From Gordonia oryzae (GTDB lineage Bacteria; Actinomycetota; Actinomycetes; Mycobacteriales; Mycobacteriaceae): a DNA stretch of 64,000 nucleotides. Below, one piece after another: positions 30,585 to 41,474 of this stretch (positions are counted from its first letter, which is position 1; every line of letters begins with the position of its first letter). The stretch is from NCBI RefSeq assembly GCF_003797185.1, contig NZ_RKMH01000013.1, positions 1 through 64,000 of the forward strand. Reading direction: 5' to 3'. The notes under the pieces were generated by a model. The model was not told where the DNA came from. It saw only the letters and a list, made by a program, of their open reading frames with translations, and searched no databases. The translations under genes were made by a program, and so were the position numbers.

Positions 30585-32543
30585 CTAGTCGTCCTTCATC
30601 GCTCCTGGCGCATTGGTCTGCACCTGCATCAGGAACTCGATGTTGGTCTTGGTCCTCTTGAGCTGGCTGATCAACAGGTCGATCGCCTGCTGCGAATCGA
30701 GACCGCTCAGCACGCGACGCAGCTTGTAGACGATCCCGAATTCCTCGGGCGACATCAACAACTCGTCCTTACGTGTGCTCGACTGATTGACGTCGACGGC
30801 CGGGAACACCCGGCGGTCGGCGATCTTGCGGTCCAGTTTGAGTTCGGCGTTACCGGTGCCCTTGAATTCCTCGAAGATCACCGTATCGCCGGTGGAGCCC
30901 GTCTCGACCAGCGCGGAGGCAATGATCGTCAGCGACCCGCCGTTCTCGATATTGCGCGCGGCGCCGAGGAAGCGCTTCGGCGGGTACAACGCGGTCGAGT
31001 CGACACCACCGGACAGGATGCGGCCCGACGCCGGCGAGGCGTTGTTGTAGGCGCGACCGAGACGGGTGATGGAGTCGAGCAATACCACGACGTCCTTACC
31101 GCCCTCGACCAGACGCTTGGCGCGCTCGATGGCCAGCTCGGCGACCGAGGTGTGATCTGACGGCGGCCGGTCGAACGTCGACGCGATGACCTCACCCTTG
31201 ACCGAGCGCTGCATATCGGTCACCTCTTCCGGACGCTCGTCGACGAGCACCACCATGAGATGGCATTCCGGGTTGTTGACGGTGATCGCGTTCGCGATGT
31301 CCTGGATGATCGTGGTCTTACCTGCCTTCGGCGGCGACACGATCAGGGCTCGCTGTCCCTTGCCGATCGGCATGATCAGATCGATCACGCGGGTCGACAA
31401 GCGATCGGTGGTCGTCTCCAGGCGCAGACGCTGATTGGGATAGAGCGGTGTCAGCTTGCCGAACTCAGGGCGCTTTCTGGCGGCCTCGACCTCGGCACCG
31501 TTGACCGTGTCGAGTCGCACCAACGGATTGAACTTCTGCCGCTGGTTGGGCTGCTCACCCTCACGGGGTAGCTTGACCGCGCCGGTGATGGCGTCACCGC
31601 GGCGTAAGCCGTTCTTACGCACGAGATTCATCGAGACGTAGACGTCGTTGGGGCCGGCGAGGTACCCCGAGGTACGGACGAACGCGTAGTTGTCGAGCAC
31701 ATCGAGAATCCCCGCGACGGGTGCGATGACGTCGTCCTCGGAGATCTGCGGCTCGCCCGAGGTGTTCTCGCGGTCACGCCCACGACGCCGCTCGCGGAAT
31801 CGACGTCCGCGGCGCCGGCCGCCCTGGTCGTCATCGTCGTCGCGATTGTTGTCGCGGTTGCCGTTCTGGCCCTGCCCGCCCTGGTTGTTACCGCCGTTCC
31901 GATTGCCCTCGCGGTTCTGGCCACCCTCGCGGTTCTGGACACCCTCGCGGTTCTGGTTGTTGCGGTTGCGATTGCGGTTGCGCTGGTTACCCGCCGCGTC
32001 GTCACCCTCGGCATCGGTGCGATTGTCGCGCCGCTCGGTGCGGGCCTCGCCGCCACCGCTCGTCGACTCGCCGGAGCTGTCGGCAGACTCACGCTCGGAG
32101 CGCTTCTTCGGTGCGACGTCGGCCTTCTCGGCGCCGGCAACGGCGCCGGACTCCACGGCAGTAGTCCGGGAGGTGGTGTTCTCACCTGCGCCGTTCTCAC
32201 CTGCGCCCGACTCTACGGAGCCGTTCTTGTTCGCGCGTCCACGAATCGGACGGCTGATGGGCTCGTCGGAGGTGATCGTCATCTGTTCGGCGGAACCGGT
32301 CTTGACCTGCCCGCCGGTCTTCGGCGATCCGGCGGACTGGCGCTCCTTGATCGCAGCAATGAGGTCGCCCTTACGCATGCCGGAGGTGCCCTTGATGCCC
32401 AGTTCCCCGGCGAGCGCACGGAGTTCGCTCAGCACCATTCCGGACAGTCCGGTTCGGGCGCTGCGAGCTCGGGACTTCGGCGCCACCGCTTCGATGGTCG
32501 TGTCTGCGGAAGCGGGTGCGGTGATCAGGTCCGTATCGGTCAC
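30585..32543 (-). CDS. rho: Transcription termination factor Rho, with long disordered insert
   Basis: This hexameric RNA helicase is about 652 residues. It has a Rho N-terminal helical domain (LSELRALAGELGIKG), a disordered insert of roughly 200 residues rich in Asn, Arg, Asp, Gly and Gln (NRNRNRNNQNREG type), the RNA-binding cold-shock domain (VLDNYAFVRTSGYL), the P-loop VSPPKAGKTT, and the R-loop and Q-loop regions. Actinobacterial Rho inserts are known; this one is extreme in Asn/Arg repeats. GTG at 32543 with AAAGGA upstream is preferred; the frame stays open to 32822. Confidence 0.95.
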   Translation of the reverse strand: MTDTDLITAPASADTTIEAVAPKSRARSARTGLSGMVLSELRALAGELGIKGTSGMRKGDLIAAIKERQSAGSPKTGGQVKTGSAEQMTITSDEPISRPIRGRANKNGSVESGAGENGAGENTTSRTTAVESGAVAGAEKADVAPKKRSERESADSSGESTSGGGEARTERRDNRTDAEGDDAAGNQRNRNRNRNNQNREGVQNREGGQNREGNRNGGNNQGGQGQNGNRDNNRDDDDDQGGRRRGRRFRERRRGRDRENTSGEPQISEDDVIAPVAGILDVLDNYAFVRTSGYLAGPNDVYVSMNLVRKNGLRRGDAITGAVKLPREGEQPNQRQKFNPLVRLDTVNGAEVEAARKRPEFGKLTPLYPNQRLRLETTTDRLSTRVIDLIMPIGKGQRALIVSPPKAGKTTIIQDIANAITVNNPECHLMVVLVDERPEEVTDMQRSVKGEVIASTFDRPPSDHTSVAELAIERAKRLVEGGKDVVVLLDSITRLGRAYNNASPASGRILSGGVDSTALYPPKRFLGAARNIENGGSLTIIASALVETGSTGDTVIFEEFKGTGNAELKLDRKIADRRVFPAVDVNQSSTRKDELLMSPEEFGIVYKLRRVLSGLDSQQAIDLLISQLKRTKTNIEFLMQVQTNAPGAMKDD

Positions 32544-32854
32544 GGATGTCCTTTCATTCCCTTGCAAACCTTGTGCCGCAAGGGGCTTCATTCCGCCGTC
32601 GCCCTCGGTTGTCAGATGCCGAGGTTCGTCGGGCATGCCCGCCCTCGGTGGACGGGTGAGAGATCGTGGTCTCCGGCTGCGAGTGTCACTCCTGTACTCG
32701 GGTGCGCCAGTGGGGTGCCGGCTCGAGGACGTGATTGTCGGGTCGGTATCGGTGAACCATTCGTTCCGCTGTAGAGGCGGTTCGCCTACGGAATGGACAC
32801 CAAACTGATTACCCGAGAACATGGCTGAACGAGCCTTCGCGGCTAGACGAGCAT

Positions 32855-32883
32855 ATGATAACGCGTCGTCCCAGATGGGGCAA
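32855..32883 (-). promoter_or_regulatory. Probable rho promoter
   Basis: On the minus strand TTGCCC (32883-32878) and TATCAT (32860-32855) are separated by exactly 17 nt, a good housekeeping-sigma fit. Transcription would begin near 32848, giving a leader of about 305 nt before the rho GTG. The 18-bp repeat array ends 6 bp upstream of the -35 box. Confidence 0.5.
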
Positions 32884-32889
32884 CACTCC

Positions 32890-32979
32890 GTGTCCCCGTG
32901 GTATTCCGTGTCACTGCGGCAATCGGTGTCACTGCGGCAATCGGTGCCACTGCGGCAATCCGTGTCACCGTCGTGTTCC
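32890..32979. repeat. Five 18-bp tandem units upstream of the rho promoter
   Basis: Units start at 32890, 32908, 32926, 32944 and 32962. The middle three are nearly identical (GTGTCACTGCGGCAATCG); the outer two are degenerate. They lie 50-140 bp past the thrB stop and directly upstream of the rho promoter. They could be repeated protein sites or simple slippage. Confidence 0.7.
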
Positions 32980-33029
32980 GCCGGGCCGACCTCGACCCAC
33001 GGGTCGTTTAACCGTGTCGACCTTCGGCG

Positions 33030-33971
33030 TCAGCCTATCTCGACTCCGCCCGCGATCTCGACGGTCTGCGGAACGAATCCGTACTCGACCCCGAGGTCAC
33101 GGGCGTCCGATGGGAGCGGTGCGCCGCCGAGGACCAATACGCTAGGTCCCGCGCCGGAGACCGTGGCCGCATGTCCCCGCGCGCGCAGGGCGGCGACGAG
33201 CTCTGCGGTCGGGCCCATCGCGGCGGCCCGGTATGGCTGGTGCAGACGATCCTCGGTCGCCGCAAGCAGGCAACTCGGGTCGCTGGTCAGCGCAACCACC
33301 GCCAGGGCCGCACGGCTCAGGTTGTGCACCGCGTCGGCGCGCGGCACCTGCACGGGCAGCAGTCCGCGCGTGAAGGCGGTCGACGACTCGGTGGACGGCA
33401 CGAACACGGTGGCGCTGATGTCGGGGTGCACCCGAAGACCACGAGCACGGTAACGGTCGCGGTCGTCGGCGCGTTCGGTCCAGGTCACCACGGCCGAGCC
33501 GAGTACCGACGCGGCAGCGTTGTCCGGGTGCCCTTCGAACTCGCTGGAGAGTTGCACGAGTTCGTCGGCGGTCAGCGGCGCGGCGACTCCCGAAGCCGCA
33601 AGCAGTCCCGACGCGGCGGCCAGGCCGGAGACCGAGGCAGCCGCTGACGATCCCAGACCGCGCGAGTGCGGGATCACGTTGACGCAGCGCAGATGCATCC
33701 CGGACACCGAGAAGCCGGCATGAGCGAGTCCGCTCAGGGTGGCGCGCACGACGAGATGATTGGCGTCGAGCGGTACCTGCTCGGCCGCCTCACCGATCAC
33801 CTCAACCGTGAGACCGGTGTCGGTGGTCGTGACCGTCACCTCGTCGTGCATGCCGAGCGCGATGCCGAGGCAGTCGAATCCCGGCCCCAGGTTCGCACTC
33901 GATGCCGGAACCCGAACGCGAGTTGAAATGCCTTCGGGCAGTTGCCGATACACCGTGTCCGGGGTGACCAT
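33030..33971 (-). CDS. thrB: Homoserine kinase
   Basis: This 313-residue GHMP-family kinase phosphorylates homoserine. Motifs are VRVPASSANLGPGFDCLG, the ATP loop PHSRGLGSSAAA and the C-terminal VSGAGPSVLVLGG. The frame is open to 34040, but ATG at 33971, 7 bp past the thrC stop, gives the standard start. Confidence 0.95.
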   Translation of the reverse strand: MVTPDTVYRQLPEGISTRVRVPASSANLGPGFDCLGIALGMHDEVTVTTTDTGLTVEVIGEAAEQVPLDANHLVVRATLSGLAHAGFSVSGMHLRCVNVIPHSRGLGSSAAASVSGLAAASGLLAASGVAAPLTADELVQLSSEFEGHPDNAAASVLGSAVVTWTERADDRDRYRARGLRVHPDISATVFVPSTESSTAFTRGLLPVQVPRADAVHNLSRAALAVVALTSDPSCLLAATEDRLHQPYRAAAMGPTAELVAALRARGHAATVSGAGPSVLVLGGAPLPSDARDLGVEYGFVPQTVEIAGGVEIG

Positions 33972-33978
33972 GAGCGAC

Positions 33979-35073
33979 TCAGGCGACGCCGAGGGCATGG
34001 GCCACTGCCACCGGGTCGACGTCGATCGCTTCCACCTCACCCATCCCCGACAACGCGGTGTCGGGATCCTTGAGTCCGTTGCCGGTCACGGTGCACACGA
34101 CGGTCTCCCCGGCACGCACCCAGCCCTCCTCGCGCGCGGCGAGAAGGCCCGCGACACTGGCCGCCGACGCGGGTTCGACGAAGATCCCCTCGCGGCCCGC
34201 GACGAGACGGTAGGCCTCGAGCAACTTCTCGTCGGTGGCGGCGCGGAACTGCCCGCCGGAGTCGTCCTTGGCGGCCACGGCCTGATGCCAGCTGGCCGGG
34301 TTACCGATCCGGATCGCTGTCGCGATGGTCTCCGGGTCAGCGACCGGTTCACCACTGACCAGCGGCGCTGCGCCGGCCGCCTGGACACCGAGCATGCGCG
34401 GACGCGACGAGGCGATCCCGTCGTGGTGGTACTCCGAGTAGCCCTTCCAGTACGCGGTGATGTTTCCGGCGTTTCCGACCGGTAACGCATGGACGTCGGG
34501 AGCGCGGCCGAGGACGTCGACGATCTCGAAGGCCGCGGTCTTCTGCCCCTCGATGCGGGCCGGGTTGACCGAGTTGACCAACTCGATCTCGGTGAATTCG
34601 GCGGTCGCCTTACGGGCGAGCTCCAGACAGTCGTCGAAGTTGCCCTGCACCTGAATGATCTTGGCGCCGTGCATGACCGCCTGCGCGAGCTTACCCATCG
34701 CGATCTTGCCCTGCGGAATCAGTACCGCACAGGTGATCCCTGCGCGGGTGGCATAGGCAGCCGCCGACGCCGAGGTATTACCTGTCGACGCACACAACAC
34801 CGCGGTCTTGCCGTTGTTGACCGCGTTGGAGACGGCCATCGTCATACCGCGGTCCTTGAACGAGCCGGTCGGATTCAGACCCTCCACTTTCAGGTACACC
34901 TCGCAGCCAGTCAACTCCGAGAGGTACGGCGCCGCGACGAGCGGTGTCGCGCCCTCGAGCAGGGTGATCACCTTCCAGTCGTCGGCCACCGGCAACCGCG
35001 ACCGGTAGGCCTCGATCAGTCCGGGCCATCCCGAATGCACGGGGGCGAGCGGGTTCGACGGGGCGTCAGTCAT
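33979..35073 (-). CDS. thrC: Threonine synthase
   Basis: This 364-residue PLP enzyme converts O-phosphohomoserine to threonine. The PLP lysine is in [11 protein letters not shown], and the phosphate-binding loop is [12 protein letters not shown]. The ATG at 35073 overlaps the hom stop by 8 bp; the longer open frame to 35157 lies inside hom. Confidence 0.95.
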   Translation of the reverse strand: MTDAPSNPLAPVHSGWPGLIEAYRSRLPVADDWKVITLLEGATPLVAAPYLSELTGCEVYLKVEGLNPTGSFKDRGMTMAVSNAVNNGKTAVLCASTGNTSASAAAYATRAGITCAVLIPQGKIAMGKLAQAVMHGAKIIQVQGNFDDCLELARKATAEFTEIELVNSVNPARIEGQKTAAFEIVDVLGRAPDVHALPVGNAGNITAYWKGYSEYHHDGIASSRPRMLGVQAAGAAPLVSGEPVADPETIATAIRIGNPASWHQAVAAKDDSGGQFRAATDEKLLEAYRLVAGREGIFVEPASAASVAGLLAAREEGWVRAGETVVCTVTGNGLKDPDTALSGMGEVEAIDVDPVAVAHALGVA

Positions 35074-36400
35074 CGGTACCTTCCAATCGCAGAACACTCG
35101 ACACCTTGAGCACTTCGTCCATGTCTTCCAGTGCCGCAACGCATTCAGATTGCGCACGGTCGGGTGCGCGGTGGGTCACGACGATCAGCCGGGCATCGTC
35201 ACCCGCGCCTTCCTGCCGTACGGCGGCCAGACTGACCGAACGCTTGGAGAATTCGCTGGCGATCTGCGCGAGCACTCCGGGCCGGTCGGCGACCCGCATC
35301 GAGACGTAGTAGCGGGTGGGTACGTCGTCGATCGACGCGATCGGCAGTTTGGCATAGGTGGACTCCAACGGTCCACGACCTCCGTGCACCTTGTTGCGGG
35401 CGGCCATCACCAGGTCACCGAGGACCGCTGAGGCAGTCGGTGCCCCACCGGCGCCCTGTCCGTAGAACATCAATCTCCCGGCATTCTGTGCTTCCACGAC
35501 AACAGCGTTGAACGCACCACCGACCGTCGCGAGCGGATGGCTCAACGGGATCAGCGCGGGATAGACACGAGCGGAAACACGTTGCGTGCCATCGGTGTCG
35601 CGCACACGTTCGCAGATCGAGAGCAGCTTGATGGTGCAGTCGAACTTGCGGGCGGCCAGCAGATCGGCGGAGGTGACCGAGGTGATGCCCTCGCGGTGCA
35701 CATCCGCTGCGGTGACCCGGGTATGGAAGGCGATGGACGCGAGGATCGCGGCCTTCGATGCCGCGTCAAATCCCTCGACGTCGGCGGTGGGGTCGGCCTC
35801 GGCGTACCCGAGTCGACCCGCTTCCTTGAGCACCACGTCGTAGTCATCACCGTCGGCGTCCATCGCCGAGAGGATGAAGTTGGTGGTGCCGTTGACGATT
35901 CCCGCGACACGTTCGACGGTGTCGCCGGCCAACGACTGGGTCAGCGGCCGGATCACCGGAATGGCACCGGCCACCGCTGCCTCGAAGTACAGGTCGGCGC
36001 GGGACTGCGCAGCGGCGGTCGCCAACTCACCGGTGTACTCGGCCAACAGCGCCTTGTTGGCGGTGACAACGGACTTACCGTTCTCGAGCGCATGACGAAT
36101 CAGAGTGCGCGCCGGGTCGATTCCACCCATCAGCTCGACGACGATGTCGACGTCGTCGCGCGCGACCAGCGCGGCCGGGTCGTCGGTCAACAACGAGGCA
36201 TCGACTTGACGCGGTTTCGCGAGGTCCCGCACGGCCACGCCGCGCAATTGCAGGCGCGCGCCCACGCGGGCCCGCAGATCGTCAGCGCTCTCTTCGAGAA
36301 TGCGCACGACCTCGGTGCCCACGTTGCCCATACCGAGCACCGCGACTCCGATGGACCGTGTCTGTATACCCCCTCCGGCGGGGTCTTGTGTCTGGCTCAC
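35066..36400 (-). CDS. hom: Homoserine dehydrogenase with ACT domain
   Basis: This 444-residue enzyme reduces aspartate semialdehyde to homoserine. The NAD(P) loop is [13 protein letters not shown], the catalytic core is [12 protein letters not shown] and [14 protein letters not shown], and residues from about 365 ([18 protein letters not shown]) form an ACT domain for threonine feedback. It starts with GTG at 36400, directly after the lysA stop, with GGAGGTGA inside the end of lysA. Confidence 0.95.
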   Translation of the reverse strand: MSQTQDPAGGGIQTRSIGVAVLGMGNVGTEVVRILEESADDLRARVGARLQLRGVAVRDLAKPRQVDASLLTDDPAALVARDDVDIVVELMGGIDPARTLIRHALENGKSVVTANKALLAEYTGELATAAAQSRADLYFEAAVAGAIPVIRPLTQSLAGDTVERVAGIVNGTTNFILSAMDADGDDYDVVLKEAGRLGYAEADPTADVEGFDAASKAAILASIAFHTRVTAADVHREGITSVTSADLLAARKFDCTIKLLSICERVRDTDGTQRVSARVYPALIPLSHPLATVGGAFNAVVVEAQNAGRLMFYGQGAGGAPTASAVLGDLVMAARNKVHGGRGPLESTYAKLPIASIDDVPTRYYVSMRVADRPGVLAQIASEFSKRSVSLAAVRQEGAGDDARLIVVTHRAPDRAQSECVAALEDMDEVLKVSSVLRLEGTDD

Positions 36401-37819
36401 CTAGGTCACCTCCAGCCTCAGGAAATCGTCGATCGTCTCTCGCCGCAGGATCACCCGGGCCGTCCCGTCGGCAACACCGACGACGGCCGGGCGGGTGACC
36501 ATGTTGTATCGCGAGGACATCGAATAACAGTAAGCCCCGGTCGCAGCCACCGCGATCAGGTCACCGGGCGCCAGATCCTCCGGCAGCCAACAGTCCTTGA
36601 TGACGATATCGCCGCTCTCACAATGCTTTCCGACGACGCGACTGACCACCGCGGGGGCGTCGGATACCCGCGAGACCAGCCGCACGTCATACTCGGCCTG
36701 ATAGAGAACCGTGCGAATGTTGTCGCTCATGCCGCCATCGACCGACACGTACCGACGAATCGCTCCCCCACCGAGTTCGACGTCCTTGATGGTGCCGACG
36801 CGGTAGAGCGTGATGGTGCCGGGGCCGGCGATCGCGCGGCCGGGCTCGACCGCGATCGTCGGCATCGGCAGCCCGACCGCCGCCGATTCACGCTTGACGA
36901 TTTCGGCCAGGGTTTGTGCCACCGCGATGACGGGCAACGGCCGATCTTCTGGAACGTAGGAAATACCAAGTCCCCCACCGAGATCCACGATCGACATCTG
37001 TGAGGTTTTATCCACACCGAACTCGGCGACCACATCGTGGAGCAGGCCCAGGACGCGATGTGCGGCAAGCTCGAAACCGTCCATGTCGAAGATCTGCGAG
37101 CCGATGTGACTGTGCAGCCCGACCAGTCGCAGGTTGTCGGTCGCAAAGACACGGCGGACCGCCTCCATGGCAACCCCGCCGCTCAACGCGAAGCCGAACT
37201 TCTGGTCCTCGTGGGCAGTCGCAATGAATTCGTGGGTGTGGGCCTCGACGCCGACGGTGACCCGGATCAGCACGTCGGCGACGAGTCCTCGTTCGCCGGC
37301 CAGCGCGTCGAGTCGTTCGATCTCGATCATCGAGTCGCAGACGATGTGCCCGACTCCGGCATCGAGTGCCGCGGCGAGCTCGGCAACACTCTTGTTGTTG
37401 CCGTGAAACGCGATTCGCTCGGGCGGGAACCCGGCGTGCAACGCGATCGCCAGCTCGCCGCCGGAGCACACGTCGATCGACAAGCCCTCCTGATCGACCC
37501 ACTTCGCAATCTCGGTGCACAGAAAGGCTTTTGACGCGTAGTGCACGCGACCGTAGGGTCCGAAGGCATCGATCATGTCCGCGCAGCGTGACCGGAAATC
37601 GGACTCGTCGATGACGAACAGCGGCGTGTCGAAGGTCTCGGCGAGTTCGCTCACCCCGACTCCGGCGATCTGGAGTTCACCGGCGCAGTCGCGAACAGCG
37701 TTGCGCGGCCACACCTGGGCCGGGATCTTGGCGAGTACCGCGGGATCGTGGGGTTGTTGCGCGAGATGCGGGGCGGCGACGAGGTCGGCGTGCCGCGGCC
37801 CGGCGGGGTGGGCGTTCAC
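36401..37819 (-). CDS. lysA: Diaminopimelate decarboxylase
   Basis: This 472-residue PLP enzyme makes lysine from meso-diaminopimelate. The PLP lysine is in [13 protein letters not shown]; other signs are [11 protein letters not shown], the Gly-rich [18 protein letters not shown], and the partner-site CESGD. GTG at 37819 overlaps the argS stop (GTGA). An open frame to 38002 lies within argS and is ignored. Confidence 0.94.
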   Translation of the reverse strand: MNAHPAGPRHADLVAAPHLAQQPHDPAVLAKIPAQVWPRNAVRDCAGELQIAGVGVSELAETFDTPLFVIDESDFRSRCADMIDAFGPYGRVHYASKAFLCTEIAKWVDQEGLSIDVCSGGELAIALHAGFPPERIAFHGNNKSVAELAAALDAGVGHIVCDSMIEIERLDALAGERGLVADVLIRVTVGVEAHTHEFIATAHEDQKFGFALSGGVAMEAVRRVFATDNLRLVGLHSHIGSQIFDMDGFELAAHRVLGLLHDVVAEFGVDKTSQMSIVDLGGGLGISYVPEDRPLPVIAVAQTLAEIVKRESAAVGLPMPTIAVEPGRAIAGPGTITLYRVGTIKDVELGGGAIRRYVSVDGGMSDNIRTVLYQAEYDVRLVSRVSDAPAVVSRVVGKHCESGDIVIKDCWLPEDLAPGDLIAVAATGAYCYSMSSRYNMVTRPAVVGVADGTARVILRRETIDDFLRLEVT

Positions 37820-39468
37820 ATCCGCTCCGGTGCGCCGACGCCGACCAGGGTCAATCCGTTGGCCAGGACCTGACGACTCGCCGCACACAGGGCCAGCCGG
37901 GCACGGTGGATGTCGCCTGCCTCCTCGTCGCCCTGCGGCAACACCCGGCAGTGCGCGTAGAAGCGGTGATAGGTCCCGGCGAGGCTCTCGAGGTAGCGGC
38001 AAATACGGTGCGGCTCACGCAGAGCCGCGGCGGTCGCGACCACTTCGTCGAAGTCGCCGAGGGTCTTGATCAGGTCGCCCTCTTCGACGGTATCGAGCAG
38101 GTCGAGGTGCTCGGTGCTCGCCGAGAGTCCCAGGTCGGCGGCGTTGCGTCCGAGAGCGGCGAGCCGGGCATGCGCGTACTGCACGTAGTACACCGGATTG
38201 TCATTGGACTGCTTGGCGAGCACATCCAGGTCGATGTCGATGTTGACGTCGATCGACGAGCGGATCAGCGCATACCGCGCAGCGTCCACACCGACCGCGT
38301 CAACGAGGTCGTCCAGGGTGATCACCGTGCCGGCACGCTTGCTCATCCGGACCGGCTTGCCCTCGCGCACGAGGTTCACCATCTGCCCGATGAGCACCTC
38401 GACGGTGTCCGGGTCATCACCGAGAGAGGCCGCGGCGGCCTTGAGTCGCTTGATATATCCGTGGTGGTCGGCGCCGAGCATGTAGATGCACAGGTCGAAG
38501 CCCCGGTTACGCTTGTCTCGGTAGTAGGCGATGTCGCCGGCGATGTAGGCCGCCTCACCGTCACTCTTGATGACGACGCGATCCTTGTCGTCACCGTACT
38601 GCTCGGTGCGCAGCCACCAGGCGCCGTCGGACTCGTATAGGTTGCCGTTGGCCTTGAGTTCGGCGATGCACTCGTCGACCAGCCCGGTCTCGAACATCTT
38701 GTTCTCGTGAGTGAAGACGTCGAAGTCGGTGCCGAACTCGTGCAGGCTCGTCTTGATGTGGTCGAACATCGACTCGACGCCCACTGCGCGGAAGGTCTCG
38801 ACCCGCTGCGCCTCCGGCTGGTCGAGGACACCGGGAACCCGGTCGGTGACCTGACGCGCGATGTCGACGATGTACTCGCCCGCGTACCCGTCCTCGGGCG
38901 TCGGTTCACCGAGCGCCGCGGCTTGCAGTGACCGAGCAAATCTGTCGATCTGGGCACCGTGATCGTTGAAGTAGTACTCACGCGTCACCGCGGCCCCACG
39001 GGCAGCGAGCACACGTCCCAGTGCATCGCCGACCGCGGCCCACCGGGTACCACCGAGGTGGATCGGTCCGGTCGGGTTGGCGGAGACGAATTCGAGATTG
39101 ATCACCTTGTCGACGAATTCCTCGCCGCGACCGTACTGCGCACCGCGGTCCAGAACCGTGGTGACGACGGTGTTCTGCGCGGCCGCAGCCAACCAGATGT
39201 TGACGAACCCGGGGCCCGCAACCTCTGCCTTGGCGATCCCGTCGGCGGCAGCGAAGCCCTCGGCGAGCCATCCGGCGAGCTCACGCGGATTCACCCCGAG
39301 CTTCTTGCCCAGTTGTAATGCGACATTGGTGGCGTAATCGCCGTGGTCGGCATGGCGCGGTCGCTCGATGACCACGGCGTCGGGGACCAATGACGAATCG
39401 AGGTCATGGTCTGCCACGACGGCGCGGGTGACAGAACTCAGCAGCACGGCGAGATCGGCGGGAGTCAC
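37816..39468 (-). CDS. argS: Arginyl-tRNA synthetase
   Basis: This 550-residue class I synthetase has HIGH as HLGG ([16 protein letters not shown]) and KMSKS as RMSKR ([17 protein letters not shown]). It has the N-terminal Add-1 domain ([17 protein letters not shown]) and the C-terminal anticodon domain ending in [11 protein letters not shown] at 39468 is preferred; a frame open to 39885 adds residues of non-coding character. It heads the argS-lysA-hom-thrC-thrB operon. Confidence 0.93.
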   Translation of the reverse strand: MTPADLAVLLSSVTRAVVADHDLDSSLVPDAVVIERPRHADHGDYATNVALQLGKKLGVNPRELAGWLAEGFAAADGIAKAEVAGPGFVNIWLAAAAQNTVVTTVLDRGAQYGRGEEFVDKVINLEFVSANPTGPIHLGGTRWAAVGDALGRVLAARGAAVTREYYFNDHGAQIDRFARSLQAAALGEPTPEDGYAGEYIVDIARQVTDRVPGVLDQPEAQRVETFRAVGVESMFDHIKTSLHEFGTDFDVFTHENKMFETGLVDECIAELKANGNLYESDGAWWLRTEQYGDDKDRVVIKSDGEAAYIAGDIAYYRDKRNRGFDLCIYMLGADHHGYIKRLKAAAASLGDDPDTVEVLIGQMVNLVREGKPVRMSKRAGTVITLDDLVDAVGVDAARYALIRSSIDVNIDIDLDVLAKQSNDNPVYYVQYAHARLAALGRNAADLGLSASTEHLDLLDTVEEGDLIKTLGDFDEVVATAAALREPHRICRYLESLAGTYHRFYAHCRVLPQGDEEAGDIHRARLALCAASRQVLANGLTLVGVGAPERM

Positions 39469-39793
39469 AACACACCATCCTATGGTCCCGCTGGAGGCCG
39501 AGAACAATCGGCTCGATCGGGCCCCGCCCCGCCCGGCCGCTCGGGTGGTCTTGCCGACATCCTGGACCGACTCTTCGGTTGCCCCTCGGGGACGAACACG
39601 CTCTCCGTTGGCGCCACACGTGGTTCCCCGTGGCGGCGGCGTACCGGTCACAGCGACCGGCATCGGTTGGCGGCCGCGTATCCGCGCACCACACCTGCCC
39701 CAGAGATCAGTCGAGAATTGTCGAATTCCACTTGCGGCGAGCCCTACTCGAACATTCGTTCCCACATCGACACGTTGAGGTATCGCGCGGGGG

Positions 39794-40109
39794 GTGGTCA
39801 CGGCGATTCTGGGTCCGGACCACGTCCACGCGGTCCTCGACGCGCTCGGCACGATCCCGGCGACGTTGCCCACCGAGGTCCACACCGCGGCGGAGCCGAC
39901 GTTGGGTCACCTCGGCACGCGAACACACCCCTGCGGCGCTGGAGATCCCTCAGGCACCAGATTTACGCCGGGTCGATCCCGACGGCGAACCGACCGCGCG
40001 CGCCGACCGGGCCCGGCAACTATGGGTGGGCCGTCAACACGTGCAACAGATGTCGGTGATCAGAGCTCGCCCCGACCGGCTACTCGAGTCCGCCTTCGAA
40101 CCGGGATGA
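39794..40109 (+). pseudogene. Remnant of a DUF222 (13E12 repeat family) protein
   Basis: Two plus-strand frames join to read like the N-terminal half of DUF222/HNH proteins: [20 protein letters not shown] in one frame, then EHTPAALEIPQAP, LRRVDPDGEPT and RARQLWVGRQHVQQMS in another, ending in TGA at 40109. A frameshift lies near 39915 and the C-terminal HNH part is missing. It differs from the intact DUF222 gene at 47494. The rest of the 39469-40312 gap holds no gene, and no tRNA was found ahead of argS. Confidence 0.65.
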
Positions 40110-40312
40110 CGCCACGCCGCATGCGAATGGGTGACGGGCGAGTCGATCGGTAAACCGCCGCGATACGACTGTCGGGTCGTGGGGATTTCTTGTGCATCGA
40201 CAGCGATGATGCGTGTGGTCCATCGATCAGCGCCGCGCGCGCCCAAGCGTGCGATCCGAGTGATCACATCGACAAACGTCGCGGCACCTATGCCGTTGAC
40301 GCACCCACCCGC

Positions 40313-41101
40313 TCAGGCGCCGAGGAACCCGGCGACGGCCATCCGCGCGCGCGGCGAACTCATCACGGTGACGTGGCCGCGGCGCGGGACCATCAGCAAC
40401 GTGCTATGCGGGATGAGTCGTGCTGTCTCGGAGAATAATTCGGCGTCGTAGAAGCGGTCTCGACGGCCACCGATGATGAGGGTGCGGGCCTCGATCGGCG
40501 GCGCCTTCGCGAGGTCGAAGCCGTCCTCGGCGCGAATCGTGGTCACCAGATCCGCAGCGGCCGCGTCGTCCATCATGCGGTGCGCACACAGCCATCCCGC
40601 GCCGTAGGCCAGCGTGCGTGTGCCTCGCGGCACCAGATCGGCGACCGTCATCGCCATGGCCCGCCGAGTCTCGCCCCGTTCGACGAGATCGCCGACGGTT
40701 GCCTGGAACTCTCGCGTCGATGCGCTGAGCCGGCAGCCGGTGCTGACGAGGATCAGCCGACCAACGAGATCGGGGTGGTCGGCGGCGAGTTGCTGCGCGA
40801 TGCTGCCGCCGGTTGATTCGCCCAAGACCTCCGCCGGCCCATCGAGGTGATCGCGTAGCGACTCGGCGAGGTCGTCGGCCATCTCACTCATCGTCATCGG
40901 CGACCGGAGGCCGGGACGACGGTTGATGACGATCAACTGTCGACCGGTGACCTCGCGTAGCGGCGCACACGAGCCCCGGACAAAGCCATCGCCGGTGATC
41001 CCCGTGGACGGGGTCAGTCCGGTGAGTACCACCAGCGGTGGGCCCGAGCCGATGACGGCGGCGGGATAGCGGCCGATGAGTTCTCTGGCGAAGGTGGGCA
41101 T
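40313..41101 (-). CDS. Alpha/beta-hydrolase
   Basis: This 262-residue protein has the hydrolase fold: the GESTGGS nucleophile elbow near residue 95 (Ser as nucleophile), a lid region, the acid strand ARTLIIGGRRDRFYD, and a C-terminal His in PRRGHVTVM. It has no signal peptide. The substrate is unknown. It stands alone between the DUF222 remnant and a 373-bp divergent gap. ATG at 41101 is preferred over GTG two codons earlier. Confidence 0.8.
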   Translation of the reverse strand: MPTFARELIGRYPAAVIGSGPPLVVLTGLTPSTGITGDGFVRGSCAPLREVTGRQLIVINRRPGLRSPMTMSEMADDLAESLRDHLDGPAEVLGESTGGSIAQQLAADHPDLVGRLILVSTGCRLSASTREFQATVGDLVERGETRRAMAMTVADLVPRGTRTLAYGAGWLCAHRMMDDAAAADLVTTIRAEDGFDLAKAPPIEARTLIIGGRRDRFYDAELFSETARLIPHSTLLMVPRRGHVTVMSSPRARMAVAGFLGA

Positions 41102-41474
41102 GACCACTCACGATAGGCCCCCAAACCATCGCAGCTGCGGTGAGTGTGCCCTGAACCCGCGCCTCGGTACTCACCCTGGGGGCGTTGCGCTGCTCAACGC
41201 CGAACGCACTTGAACTGTGCCCCGATGTCGCCGACCTCTGCCTCGACGACCGCATCGTCGGGTGGTGAGGGGCCGGCCCCAGTCGACGGCGCCCGACGTG
41301 CCGACTCCACCCGATGGACAGCGATGAATTGGATCACCACATCCCATATATCGAGATTGCTGTTTCATACTCCGAATCCCGCGCGCTACCGTCTGGTCAG
41401 GCATCGAACCCCGGATGCCGATCCGGTGACGACCCGCATCACTTTTCCCACCAGCGCCCCGAAAGTGATGCCCC
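41102..41474. other. Divergent gap between hydrolase and aminotransferase
   Basis: These 373 bp should hold two divergent promoters. I see no clear promoter hexamers, no RNA gene and no convincing small gene. An AT-richer patch lies near 41340-41375. Confidence 0.35.

Noticed and set aside
39469..39793. tRNA gene ahead of argS
   Set aside because: No T-arm and acceptor pattern could be paired; a TTCGAA near 40097 has no matching stem.
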